From Bacillota bacterium (lineage in GTDB: Bacteria; Bacillota; Clostridia; Lachnospirales; Lachnospiraceae), in NCBI GenBank assembly GCA_023436065.1, contig JAEZKU010000065.1:1-64000 (forward strand): DNA of 64,000 nt, in the 5' to 3' direction. This document shows positions 36,848 to 44,733 of the stretch, in pieces. How positions within the stretch are numbered: the first letter of the stretch is position 1; every line of letters starts with the position of its first letter. The translations under genes and the position numbers were made by a program. The notes under the pieces were generated by a model. It had not been told where the DNA came from and made no database searches. It saw only the letters and a list, made by a program, of their open reading frames with translations.

Positions 36848-37351
36848 ATGAGTGAATTCGTAAACGCGTTGGTCAGCGAGGTAAGAAACAGTCTGATTCC
36901 GGAGGACAAGGATTATTTCGGCCGCCTGGTCGGAGAATGGGATATCGAATGGAAGGATCATCTTGGAACCAAGGAAGAAAGATGCGTAAAGGGGGAATGG
37001 ATATTCTCCAGAGTGTTGGACGGTCTGGGAATTCAGGATCTGTTTATCTGTCCATCGAGAGAGGAACGCAAAAGGCTGCACATACCGGATGCAGAATACG
37101 GAACGACAATTCGGACCTATAACCCGTCAACCGGCTTCTGGGAAATATATTATTGCTGTTATGGGGAAAACACAAGGCTGGAAGCGGTCAAAGAGGAGGA
37201 TAAGATTGTGCTGACCGAACGAGAGCGTGGTATGATGAAGTGGATTTTCTCCGAGATCGGGGAAGACAGCTTTCATTGGCAGAATATTCAGCTGATTGAT
37301 GGTAGCTGGAGACTTTTCTGTGATTGTCATGCCACCCGAAGAACAAGATAA
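36848..37351 (+). CDS. DUF1579-like protein of unknown function
   Basis: A 167-residue soluble protein rich in Trp and beta strands: RLVGEWDIEWKDH near residue 25, GEWIFSRVLDGLGIQDLF, TTIRTYNPSTGFWEIYY and a final GSWRLFCDCHATRR. The pattern resembles DUF1579/lipocalin-like proteins where repeated W-D/E-W strands make a beta barrel. AAGGAG precedes the ATG. It is divergent from the LysR gene and probably controlled by it. No ligand is known. Confidence 0.6.
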   Translation: MSEFVNALVSEVRNSLIPEDKDYFGRLVGEWDIEWKDHLGTKEERCVKGEWIFSRVLDGLGIQDLFICPSREERKRLHIPDAEYGTTIRTYNPSTGFWEIYYCCYGENTRLEAVKEEDKIVLTERERGMMKWIFSEIGEDSFHWQNIQLIDGSWRLFCDCHATRRTR

Positions 37352-37423
37352 TAACAGTATGATATATCGTATGGAACACATCCAAGTCCAAGTGCTTACT
37401 ACTTTACATTTTCGAAAAGAAAA

Positions 37424-37447
37424 GGGACACAGCCTATGCTGTGTCCC
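37424..37447. terminator. Bidirectional terminator between DUF1579-like gene and crh
   Basis: Perfect stem GGGACACAGC/GCTGTGTCCC with a 4-nt loop. A-rich sequence on the left and T-rich on the right allow termination of both the plus gene and the hprK-crh operon. Confidence 0.9.
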
Positions 37448-37468
37448 ACTTTTGTTATTCACGCTCAA

Positions 37469-37723
37469 TTACTTACTGCTCAAATACTTCTCTATATTTT
37501 CAATTGCTGCCTCTTCATCGGGACCATCTGCCATGACGGTGACAGTCTCTCCGGCTGAGATACCCATGCTCATCATACCCATGATGCTCTTCGCATTCAC
37601 ACGTTTATCTTCGCTGGCAACATAAATACTGCATTCGTATTGGCTCGCTACCTGGACAAGTAATGCGACCGGTCTTGCTTCCAATCCTGTTGGAATATTA
37701 ATTACTATTTCCTTCGTTATCAT
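37469..37723 (-). CDS. crh: Crh-type HPr paralogue
   Basis: An 84-residue HPr-fold protein. Position 15, the phosphocarrier His of HPr, is Glu (GLEARP), so it cannot act in PTS sugar uptake. Ser46 (NAKSIMGMMS) is kept, the residue phosphorylated by HprK. This is the signature of Crh, known from Bacillus as a purely regulatory partner of CcpA. As in Bacillus it directly follows whiA. The start is ATG 37723, with AAGGAGGAG 7 nt upstream; it overlaps the whiA end by 26 bp. HprK is encoded at the head of the same operon. Confidence 0.88.
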   Translation of the reverse strand: MITKEIVINIPTGLEARPVALLVQVASQYECSIYVASEDKRVNAKSIMGMMSMGISAGETVTVMADGPDEEAAIENIEKYLSSK

Positions 37724-38678
37724 GAATATTCTCCTCCTTATGCTCACGCAATTGATCTGCTATCATACTTAATTTACGTAATCTATGGTTAACACCGGAC
37801 TTTCCGATCGGCGGCAATAGCATTGCCCCAAGCTCCTTCAGCGAAGCCTCCGGATAATCAATCCGTAATCGTGCAATATCTTCTAAATTATCCGGTAAAT
37901 CTCCAAGTCCTACATTATCCCTGATATACAGGATATCTTCCATCTGCTTCGTCGCCGCTGTCACTGTTTTACTGATATTGGCCGCTTCACAATTCACTTG
38001 TCGATTGATGGAATTACGCATTTCCTTCAGAATCCTTACATTCTCCAAATTCATCAAAGCCACATGGGCTTCCATGACATTCAAAAGATCCACAATCTGT
38101 GAGCCTTCTTTAATATAAACCACATAATTCTTTTTACGCATGACAATCTTCGCATCGATTGCAAAGGTCTGTATGATATCCCTTAATTGCTCTGCTTTTG
38201 ACAGATCTGACAGGACGATTTCCAGATGATACGCCTTCTGCGGGTCACTCATGGAACCCGAAGAAAGAAACGCTCCCCGGATAAACGCTCTCTTACAGCA
38301 GGCATTTTGAACAATCAGATGATCCGGCAGACCCAGTCTGCTGCTATCCAAGTCATCGGCGGATAGCTTTGTTGCCTGCAGGATATTCTCCACCACATTG
38401 ACATCCTTGATGATCAGCGTATAAATACTGTTTTTGTTTTGGCTTATATTGGTTTTTATTGAAATATCATTATTTATATTAAATGTTTTTCGAATCAATG
38501 TAAAGTACTTTCTTGCAACAACCAGATTTTCCGTCTGTAATTTTAAGTATTTACTTGTTCCGGACCTTATTATGTGTCCTTCGTAAGAAAGTATAGCCGA
38601 CAACTCTGCGAGCCTGCAGTGCCTTGCACTGGGGAGCTGCAAAGAAATCTCGTCCTTCACATCCGATGAAAATGACAT
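37698..38678 (-). CDS. whiA: WhiA, DNA-binding protein
   Basis: A 326-residue protein with an N-terminal part derived from LAGLIDADG endonucleases (about 85-200, with GAFLSSGSMSDPQKAYHLEIVL) and a C-terminal helix-turn-helix (about 225-310: LRIDYPEASLKELGAMLLPPIGKSGVNHRLRKL). WhiA proteins influence cell division and chromosome segregation in Bacillus and sporulation in Streptomyces. The start ATG 38678 has GGAGG 5 nt upstream. It lies 17 nt after rapZ. The yvcK gene usually found between them is absent. Confidence 0.96.
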   Translation of the reverse strand: MSFSSDVKDEISLQLPSARHCRLAELSAILSYEGHIIRSGTSKYLKLQTENLVVARKYFTLIRKTFNINNDISIKTNISQNKNSIYTLIIKDVNVVENILQATKLSADDLDSSRLGLPDHLIVQNACCKRAFIRGAFLSSGSMSDPQKAYHLEIVLSDLSKAEQLRDIIQTFAIDAKIVMRKKNYVVYIKEGSQIVDLLNVMEAHVALMNLENVRILKEMRNSINRQVNCEAANISKTVTAATKQMEDILYIRDNVGLGDLPDNLEDIARLRIDYPEASLKELGAMLLPPIGKSGVNHRLRKLSMIADQLREHKEENIHDNEGNSN

Positions 38679-38695
38679 AGGAACCTCCACATTAG

Positions 38696-39550
38696 TTATG
38701 TATCCTTCTCAATATCCCTATGCTCAAGCTTTAAAGCATAGTCCGTTTTGCTCAGTCTGTCACCCAATTCGTTGACCAGAGTAACCGAGCGGTGCTTACC
38801 GCCGGTACAGCCGATGCTGATGAGCAGCTGATTCTTTCCTTCTTCGATATAATGGGGGATTAAGAATAAAAGCATATCCTCCAGTTTGTCGAGAAACTGT
38901 CCTGCAATTTCAGTAGCCATGACATAATCCCTGACTGCTTTATCATTACCGGTCTTTTTCTTTAACTCGGGAATATAGAATGGATTCGGAAGGAATCTGA
39001 CATCGTAAACAAGGTCCGAATCCACGGGAATACCGTATTTAAATCCAAAGGAAAGAATTGTGATATAAAAGTTACTGAACTTCTGATCCTCCACATAAAT
39101 CTTATAGATCTGTGCCTTTAAGTCACGGATCAGCAAATGACTGGTATCAATGATGACATCCGCTTTTTTACGCAAAAAAGCCAACCGCTCCTGCTCCAGG
39201 GCTATGCCCTTTTCCACTCTGCCCGCTCCTGACAGGGGATGCATTCTCCTGGTTTCCTTATATCTCTTGATCAGTACGTCCGTGGCACAATCCAGGAATA
39301 TGATTTCACAGGGGAACCCGTCTTTCTTCATATCCGTCAGCACATGGTCAAGCTCCCTTAAAGCCTGTCCGCTTCGTATATCAAGCCCCAGGGCTACATT
39401 GCTCTGTTTCCCCTGCAGAATAAGCTTGATAAACTTCTTGACCAGCTGGATCGGCAGATTGTCTACACAAAAATAACCGGCATCCTCGAGCATTTTTAAA
39501 ACCGAACTTTTTCCGGCTCCGGACATGCCGGTTACAATTACAAATCTCAT
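38696..39550 (-). CDS. rapZ: RapZ/YvcJ family nucleotide-binding protein
   Basis: A 284-residue P-loop protein with Walker A GMSGAGKSS (residues 8-16), DNLPIQLVKKF, and a C-terminal domain with SIGCTGGKHRSV. In E. coli RapZ controls GlmS small RNAs and so amino-sugar synthesis; in Bacillus YvcJ affects competence. Its place between murB and whiA fits a link to wall precursor supply. Confidence 0.95.
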   Translation of the reverse strand: MRFVIVTGMSGAGKSSVLKMLEDAGYFCVDNLPIQLVKKFIKLILQGKQSNVALGLDIRSGQALRELDHVLTDMKKDGFPCEIIFLDCATDVLIKRYKETRRMHPLSGAGRVEKGIALEQERLAFLRKKADVIIDTSHLLIRDLKAQIYKIYVEDQKFSNFYITILSFGFKYGIPVDSDLVYDVRFLPNPFYIPELKKKTGNDKAVRDYVMATEIAGQFLDKLEDMLLFLIPHYIEEGKNQLLISIGCTGGKHRSVTLVNELGDRLSKTDYALKLEHRDIEKDT

Positions 39551-39570
39551 ACTTCTCTCCTACTAATATA

Positions 39571-40485
39571 TTACATGTCTCCGAGGAATTTTACTTCCGG
39601 TTCAAGACGTACACCAAATTTATCCTCTACGATACTAACTACATCTTCGATCAGTGCTAAAAAATCCTTTGCTGTAGCATGGTCCAGATTAATCAGAAAA
39701 CCGCAGTGCTTTTCCGATACGGCTGCCCCACCGACTCTGTAGCCCCGAAGTCCTGCATCACTGATCAACTTACCGGCAAAATATCCGGTCGGTCTCTTAA
39801 AAGTACTGCCTGCACTGAATTTCTCCAGCGGCTGTTTTTCTCTTCTCTGGGCATTTAGTTCATTCATCCTCTGTCTGATCGCAGCCACATCCCCCTTGGA
39901 CAACTGCAGATCCGCTTCCAGCAGGATGTAGTTTTTCTTTTGGAGGACACTGGTACGATAACCGAGTTCCAGTTCCTCCTTTTTCAGTTCTATTACATTA
40001 CATTCTTCATCCAGAACTCTGGCACCGGTCAGGCATTGCTTCATCTCACCGTCATAGGCACCTGCATTCATCGTCACCGCTCCACCAAGTGTGCCCGGAA
40101 TTCCCGAAGCAAATTCCAGTCCGGTCAGGCTGTGCTCTGCTGCAGCATTGGCCAGTCGTGCCATAAGCACTCCCGCCTGCGCTGTCATACAGCCGTCCTC
40201 CCTGTGCCATATCTTGGAGAACTCGTCGCCAAGCTGCAGAATCAGGCCTCGGTAGCCCTGATCAGAGACCAGCAGGTTGCTGCCGTTTCCCATGATATAG
40301 TAAGGCATTTTTTCCTGTCTGCAGAGCATCACCAGCTGCTTAATCTCCTCGATATCCACAGGGGTTACAAAGTAATCCGCATTCCCTCCGATATGAAGGG
40401 AGGTATGAGCTTCCATCGGTTCCTGCAGTCTGATATGCTCTTCTGGTATCATCCGGATAAGTTTTTGATAAAATAAGTCTTCCAA
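39571..40485 (-). CDS. murB: UDP-N-acetylenolpyruvoylglucosamine reductase
   Basis: The FAD/NADPH enzyme that makes UDP-MurNAc. The 304 residues include FAD-site motifs MGNGSNLLVSDQGYRG and ASGIPGTLGGAVTMNAGAYDGEM, and the catalytic Ser in SAGSTFKRP. The start is a TTG at 40485 (MEDLFYQK) with GGAG 7 nt upstream. It is followed 20 nt later by rapZ. Confidence 0.96.
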   Translation of the reverse strand: MEDLFYQKLIRMIPEEHIRLQEPMEAHTSLHIGGNADYFVTPVDIEEIKQLVMLCRQEKMPYYIMGNGSNLLVSDQGYRGLILQLGDEFSKIWHREDGCMTAQAGVLMARLANAAAEHSLTGLEFASGIPGTLGGAVTMNAGAYDGEMKQCLTGARVLDEECNVIELKKEELELGYRTSVLQKKNYILLEADLQLSKGDVAAIRQRMNELNAQRREKQPLEKFSAGSTFKRPTGYFAGKLISDAGLRGYRVGGAAVSEKHCGFLINLDHATAKDFLALIEDVVSIVEDKFGVRLEPEVKFLGDM

Positions 40486-40517
40486 TTTATTCTCCTAAAC
40501 CTCTGATATGCTATAAT

Positions 40518-41456
40518 TTATGCAATGATCAGCTTCGCTGCTCCATAGATTCCGGCATCATTGCCCAGGGTGGCAAGTTTGAATTCCTTATCCTTTAATG
40601 TATCAATGACATAGCTGTTATAATATTTCTTAATCGTCTCGGTAAGGATTTCTCCTGCCTTTGATACACCACCGCCGATTACAAATACCTCAGGATCTAC
40701 AACATGCGCAACATGAGACAGTGCGAGGCCAAGATAACGACAGGCTTCCTCTACGACCTCCTGTGCCAGCTTATCACCATTTTTAGCACTATCGAAAATC
40801 ATTTTTGCACTAATCTCTTCCGAATCACGAAGCACAGAGGCTTCCCCGGATTCCTTCAGCGCTTTCTTTGCCAGCTTCACGATACCGGATGCAGAAGCAT
40901 ATTGCTCTAAGCATCCCTTCTTCTTGCAGCCGCAGGGATCCGTCTCCTTTTCATTCACCAGAATGTGTCCGATTTCACCTGCAGCACCCTTACTTCCGGA
41001 AAGGATGTGTCCATTCAGGATGATTCCGCCACCGACGCCGGTTCCAAGCGTAACAAGCACCAGGTTCTGATAGCCTCTGCCGCCTCCCATCCAGAGTTCG
41101 CCCATCGCTGCCACATTGGCATCATTGCCGGCCTTTACCTTCAGTCCGGTCATCTCTGACATCTCTTTCTCTATATTGAAGTTAGCCAGTCCGAGATTAG
41201 CCAACATAAGCACCTGTCCGTCCTCTGTTACCGGTCCCGGGATACCTACGCCTAATCCGATGACGGCATCCTCAGACAGCTTCAATTCTTTAATCTTGTC
41301 CTTCGTGAATTTTGCAACATCACGAAGAATATCCTTACCGTCCTCAGTTCTCTGCGTAGCAAATTCCCACTTATCCAGCAGCTTTCCTTCCGTATTGAAT
41401 AAACCGGCCTTTACTGCAGTTCCACCGATATCAAAACCAAAACACACCTTATCCAT
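40518..41456 (-). CDS. glk: ROK-family glucokinase
   Basis: A 312-residue cytoplasmic sugar kinase with an N-terminal phosphate site FGFDIGGTAVKAG, GNDANVAAMGE, VTLGTGVGGGII and the ROK zinc/signature block GHILVNEKETDPCGCKKKGCLEQYASA. It is closest to glucokinases of Firmicutes. The start ATG 41456 has GGAGG upstream. It lies between hprK and murB; a small GCCAC/GTGGC stem sits in the 75-nt gap after hprK. Confidence 0.92.
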   Translation of the reverse strand: MDKVCFGFDIGGTAVKAGLFNTEGKLLDKWEFATQRTEDGKDILRDVAKFTKDKIKELKLSEDAVIGLGVGIPGPVTEDGQVLMLANLGLANFNIEKEMSEMTGLKVKAGNDANVAAMGELWMGGGRGYQNLVLVTLGTGVGGGIILNGHILSGSKGAAGEIGHILVNEKETDPCGCKKKGCLEQYASASGIVKLAKKALKESGEASVLRDSEEISAKMIFDSAKNGDKLAQEVVEEACRYLGLALSHVAHVVDPEVFVIGGGVSKAGEILTETIKKYYNSYVIDTLKDKEFKLATLGNDAGIYGAAKLIIA

Positions 41457-41531
41457 AACTTCCTCCATCAGCCACGAAAGTGGCTTTCTCTCCTTTTTAT
41501 AAAGTAAATCCTATTGCAGGATACACCGTTC

Positions 41532-42461
41532 TTAATTATCTGTCTTCTTTAAGCTATTGGTAACACGATTGTATAGTTCCTGGGCCGCATTGTAGCCCAT
41601 CTTCTTCTGACGATAGTTCACCGCAGCTGACTCACAGATAATCGCAAGATTTCTGCCGGGTCGGATCGGGATGGAATGGCAGGGAACCTTGTTCCCCAGA
41701 AACTCTATATAGGATTCCTCCAATCCCAGGCGGTCATACTGTCTATCCTTGTTCCACTCTTCGAGCTTGATCACCAGATCGATAGCCTGTGTGTTCTTTA
41801 CACTCTCAACACCGAACAAGGTCTTGACATCTATAATACCGATACCACGCAGTTCTATAAAATGCCTGGTAATATCCGGTGACATACCGATCAGGGTATC
41901 GTCGCTGACCTTCTTGATCTCAACAACATCATCGGATACAAGCCGATGTCCTCTCTTGATCAGTTCCAACGCTGCTTCGCTCTTACCGATGCCGCTTTCT
42001 CCCATGATCAGGATACCTTCGCCGTAAACATCTACCAAACCACCGTGAATGGTAATTCTCGGTGCCAGCTCTACGTTCAGCCAGCGGATCACTTCCGCCA
42101 TGAAGGCTGAGGTTGTCTTAGAGGTACGCAGAAGCGGAACTCCCTTCTCTGTTGCCAACTGAATAAACTTATCACTGACCTCCATATTCCTGCTGAATAC
42201 GATACAGGGTACATGATAATCCATCAGTCTGCTGAGAATCTGTACTCTCTGTTCCTTATCCATCTGCTGTAGATATGCCATCTCCACATGGCCGACTACC
42301 TGGACACGTTCCGAATCAAAATGATCGAAAAATCCGGCTAACTGAAGTGCCGGTCTGTTCACATCAGGCTGAGAAATCTTAATACTATTAATGTCAATAT
42401 CCGGAGTACAATTCTCCAAACTCATTTTTTCTATCAGACGAACCAGTTCTACAGTATACAT
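41532..42461 (-). CDS. hprK: HPr kinase/phosphorylase
   Basis: A bifunctional enzyme that phosphorylates HPr and Crh at Ser46 and removes the phosphate, setting carbon catabolite control. The 309 residues have a regulatory N-terminal domain (1-130), the P-loop GESGIGKSE (about 155-163), the catalytic GHRLVSDD and the family signature ELRGIGIIDV. The start ATG 42461 has GGAGG 5 nt upstream. It is the first gene of the hprK-glk-murB-rapZ-whiA-crh unit. Confidence 0.97.
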   Translation of the reverse strand: MYTVELVRLIEKMSLENCTPDIDINSIKISQPDVNRPALQLAGFFDHFDSERVQVVGHVEMAYLQQMDKEQRVQILSRLMDYHVPCIVFSRNMEVSDKFIQLATEKGVPLLRTSKTTSAFMAEVIRWLNVELAPRITIHGGLVDVYGEGILIMGESGIGKSEAALELIKRGHRLVSDDVVEIKKVSDDTLIGMSPDITRHFIELRGIGIIDVKTLFGVESVKNTQAIDLVIKLEEWNKDRQYDRLGLEESYIEFLGNKVPCHSIPIRPGRNLAIICESAAVNYRQKKMGYNAAQELYNRVTNSLKKTDN

Positions 42462-42510
42462 CCGTACCTCCATCTGCGCATTCGTATGCACCTATTATCT
42501 TACCTGCTAC

Positions 42511-42540
42511 ATTCTAACATATTCTTTCCACAACTGTAAA
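42511..42540 (-). promoter_or_regulatory. Promoter of the hprK operon
   Basis: Minus strand -35 TTTACA (42540-42535), 18-nt spacer, -10 TAGAAT (42516-42511) with an upstream TG. It starts right at the uvrC stop, so hprK has its own promoter. Confidence 0.55.
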
Positions 42541-42543
42541 TGC

Positions 42544-44415
42544 TTATTGAAGCTTCTGCTTATGAAAAAATTCATATACCTGCTCTGCTGCCTGACGGTT
42601 CATTGAAGGTACCTTCATGATATCCTCCACCTCAGCCGCCTGGATTGCCTCCAAGGACTGGAAGTGTTTCATCAATGCCCTTCTTCTTGCCGGCCCGACA
42701 CCGTTGATATCATCAAGGATCGAGTGAACCTGGGCTTTGGAGCGAAGTGTCCTGTGATATTCGATGGCAAATCGGTGGGTTTCATCCTGGATTCGGGTAA
42801 TCAGGCGAAACAACTCACTGCTTTTATCGATGGGCAGCTCCCTGTTATTATAATATAGTCCCCTTGTCCTGTGATTATCATCCTTCACCATACCGCAGAC
42901 CGCGATGTTCAGCTTCAGCTCCTCCAGGACCCTGAGTGCTATCCCTACCTGTCCCTTACCACCGTCCATCAGAATCAAATCAGGGTATCGGGTAAAGCTG
43001 CCGAGGGAATCATCAAGCATCTTCTCCCGATTCTGTTCCTGTTCCCGTAAGCCATGGGTAAATCTTCTGGTCAGCACCTCATACATGGATGCATAGTCAT
43101 CCGGTCCCTGTATGGATTTAATCTTGAATTTACGATAGTCTGCCTTTTTGGGCTTTCCTTTCTCATAAACCACCATAGAACCAACCGACTCAAATCCGGC
43201 CGTGTTGGAGATATCAAAGGATTCGATCCGTTCCACCAACGGTAGCTCCAGATACTGTGCTAGCTCCTTTAGTGCACCAATAGTCCTCGCTTCCTCGCGC
43301 TTGATCTTCTCCAAATCCTGATTCAGCACCAGCTCTGCATTCTTTCTTGCAAGCTCCACAAGTTTTTCCTTATCGCCCTTCTGGGGAACCTTCAAATACG
43401 CCTTCTGTCCCCTCTTGGCACTGAGCCATTCGCCGAGCAGCTCCTCCTCATCCGTTCTGGACCCCAGAAAGATTTCCTTGGGTATATAAGGAGTTCCTGC
43501 ATAGAACTGCTTCAGAAAGCTCGCCATGATACTCTCATCGGTCTCATCCTGTACTCCGGACAGATGAAAATGATCTCTTCCGATCAGCTTACCATTGCGG
43601 ATGAAGAAGGTCTGCACCACTGCCTCATCCTTATCCCTTGCAAAGGCGATGATATCACGATCCACCTGATCCGTATTCGTTATCTTCTGCTTAACGGAAA
43701 TCTGCTTCACACTGTTTAACAGATCACGGTATTCCGCTGCCTTTTCAAATTCCAGCGCCTCGGAGGCATCGCTCATCTTTTGCTCCAGAAGCTTGCCCAC
43801 CCTGGCATAATTACCATTCAGAAACTCGATTACTTCATCGATATTAACTTTGTATTCCTCTTCGGAGATGTATCCCTGACATGGCGCATCACACTGTCCC
43901 ATGTGATAATACAGGCAGGGACGTTCTTTCCCGATGTCCTTCGGTAGATTTCGATTACAGGTCCTGATCTTATAGATTCTTCTAAGAAGTGCCAGGGTAT
44001 CCCTCACCGCATTGACACTGGTATAGGGACCGAAGTATCTTGCTTTATCCTTCCTCTGTTCTCGTACGATGGAAACCTTCGGGTATGCCTCGTTCGTCGT
44101 CACTCTGATATAAGGGTAGGTCTTGCTATCCTTGAGCATCGTGTTATATTTTGGCATATGCTCCTTAATCAGGTTACACTCCAGCACCAGAGCCTCCAGC
44201 TCTGAGTCTGTGATGATATATTCAAAATGGTCTATCCGCTCGACCATCTGTCTGATCTTCTCAGTATGATTACGGCTATTCTGAAAATATTGCCGAACCC
44301 TGTTTTTTAGTATGATTGCCTTGCCCACATAGATGATCTGATCCTTGGCATCCCGCATGATATAGACACCGGGCTTCGCAGGGAGTTTTTTCAGTTCTTC
44401 TTCTATATCAAACAT
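42544..44415 (-). CDS. uvrC: Excinuclease ABC subunit C
   Basis: A nucleotide excision repair nuclease of 623 residues with an N-terminal GIY-YIG domain (KPGVYIMRDAKDQIIYVGKA, about 12-95), a Cys-rich linker (about 150-180), a UVR motif (about 205-240), an RNase H-like nuclease domain (SFDISNTAGFESVGSMVVYEKG; LILMDGGKGQVG) and a C-terminal helix-hairpin-helix pair. The start ATG 44415 has AAAGGAAC upstream. The open frame continues 58 codons further, but that part is hydrophobic and crosses the promoter. Confidence 0.97.
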   Translation of the reverse strand: MFDIEEELKKLPAKPGVYIMRDAKDQIIYVGKAIILKNRVRQYFQNSRNHTEKIRQMVERIDHFEYIITDSELEALVLECNLIKEHMPKYNTMLKDSKTYPYIRVTTNEAYPKVSIVREQRKDKARYFGPYTSVNAVRDTLALLRRIYKIRTCNRNLPKDIGKERPCLYYHMGQCDAPCQGYISEEEYKVNIDEVIEFLNGNYARVGKLLEQKMSDASEALEFEKAAEYRDLLNSVKQISVKQKITNTDQVDRDIIAFARDKDEAVVQTFFIRNGKLIGRDHFHLSGVQDETDESIMASFLKQFYAGTPYIPKEIFLGSRTDEEELLGEWLSAKRGQKAYLKVPQKGDKEKLVELARKNAELVLNQDLEKIKREEARTIGALKELAQYLELPLVERIESFDISNTAGFESVGSMVVYEKGKPKKADYRKFKIKSIQGPDDYASMYEVLTRRFTHGLREQEQNREKMLDDSLGSFTRYPDLILMDGGKGQVGIALRVLEELKLNIAVCGMVKDDNHRTRGLYYNNRELPIDKSSELFRLITRIQDETHRFAIEYHRTLRSKAQVHSILDDINGVGPARRRALMKHFQSLEAIQAAEVEDIMKVPSMNRQAAEQVYEFFHKQKLQ

Positions 44416-44464
44416 ACAGCAGTTCCTTTCTATATTACCTTTGTCTTTCATAATTAGAAACCTG

Positions 44465-44487
44465 CCCATAATGAATTCTATTATGGG
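44465..44487 (-). other. Leader hairpin of uvrC
   Basis: CCCATAAT-N7-ATTATGGG, a perfect 8-bp stem in the uvrC 5' UTR about 15 nt downstream of the -10. It could be an operator or an RNA stem. Confidence 0.5.
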
Positions 44488-44502
44488 GTTCTTATCCTGA
44501 AT

Positions 44503-44531
44503 ATTATAGCATAGATTTGATGCAGAAACAA
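44503..44531 (-). promoter_or_regulatory. Promoter of uvrC
   Basis: Minus strand -35 TTGTTT (44531-44526), 17-nt spacer, -10 TATAAT (44508-44503). No LexA/DinR box is obvious. Confidence 0.6.
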
Positions 44532-44624
44532 ACCATAATAAAGACATGGGAAACAATAGCAGGAGCTCCCATAAAGGAAGGGTAATCAATAGAAAGTGGA
44601 CTATATCAGACTAGCAAATAAAAG

Positions 44625-44660
44625 AAAGTGAACGGACCAGCTTTCCGGTCCGTTCACTTT
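44625..44660 (-). terminator. Terminator of the two-component system
   Basis: Perfect 14-bp stem AAAGTGAACGGACC with an 8-nt loop, followed by CTTTTATTT on the minus strand, 75 nt after the kinase stop. Confidence 0.9.
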
Positions 44661-44733
44661 CACATCGCTGACAAATTAATATCAGCCTCTAATCAATAAT
44701 CTTTTGGGATAGGATTATTCTATGATATCTGGT

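Larger units (their letters stand above)
44416..44733. other. 318-bp intergenic region upstream of uvrC
   Basis: Holds the uvrC leader with a small stem (44465-44487), the uvrC promoter (44503-44531), about 90 bp without recognisable signals, and the histidine kinase terminator (44625-44660). Confidence 0.7.
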
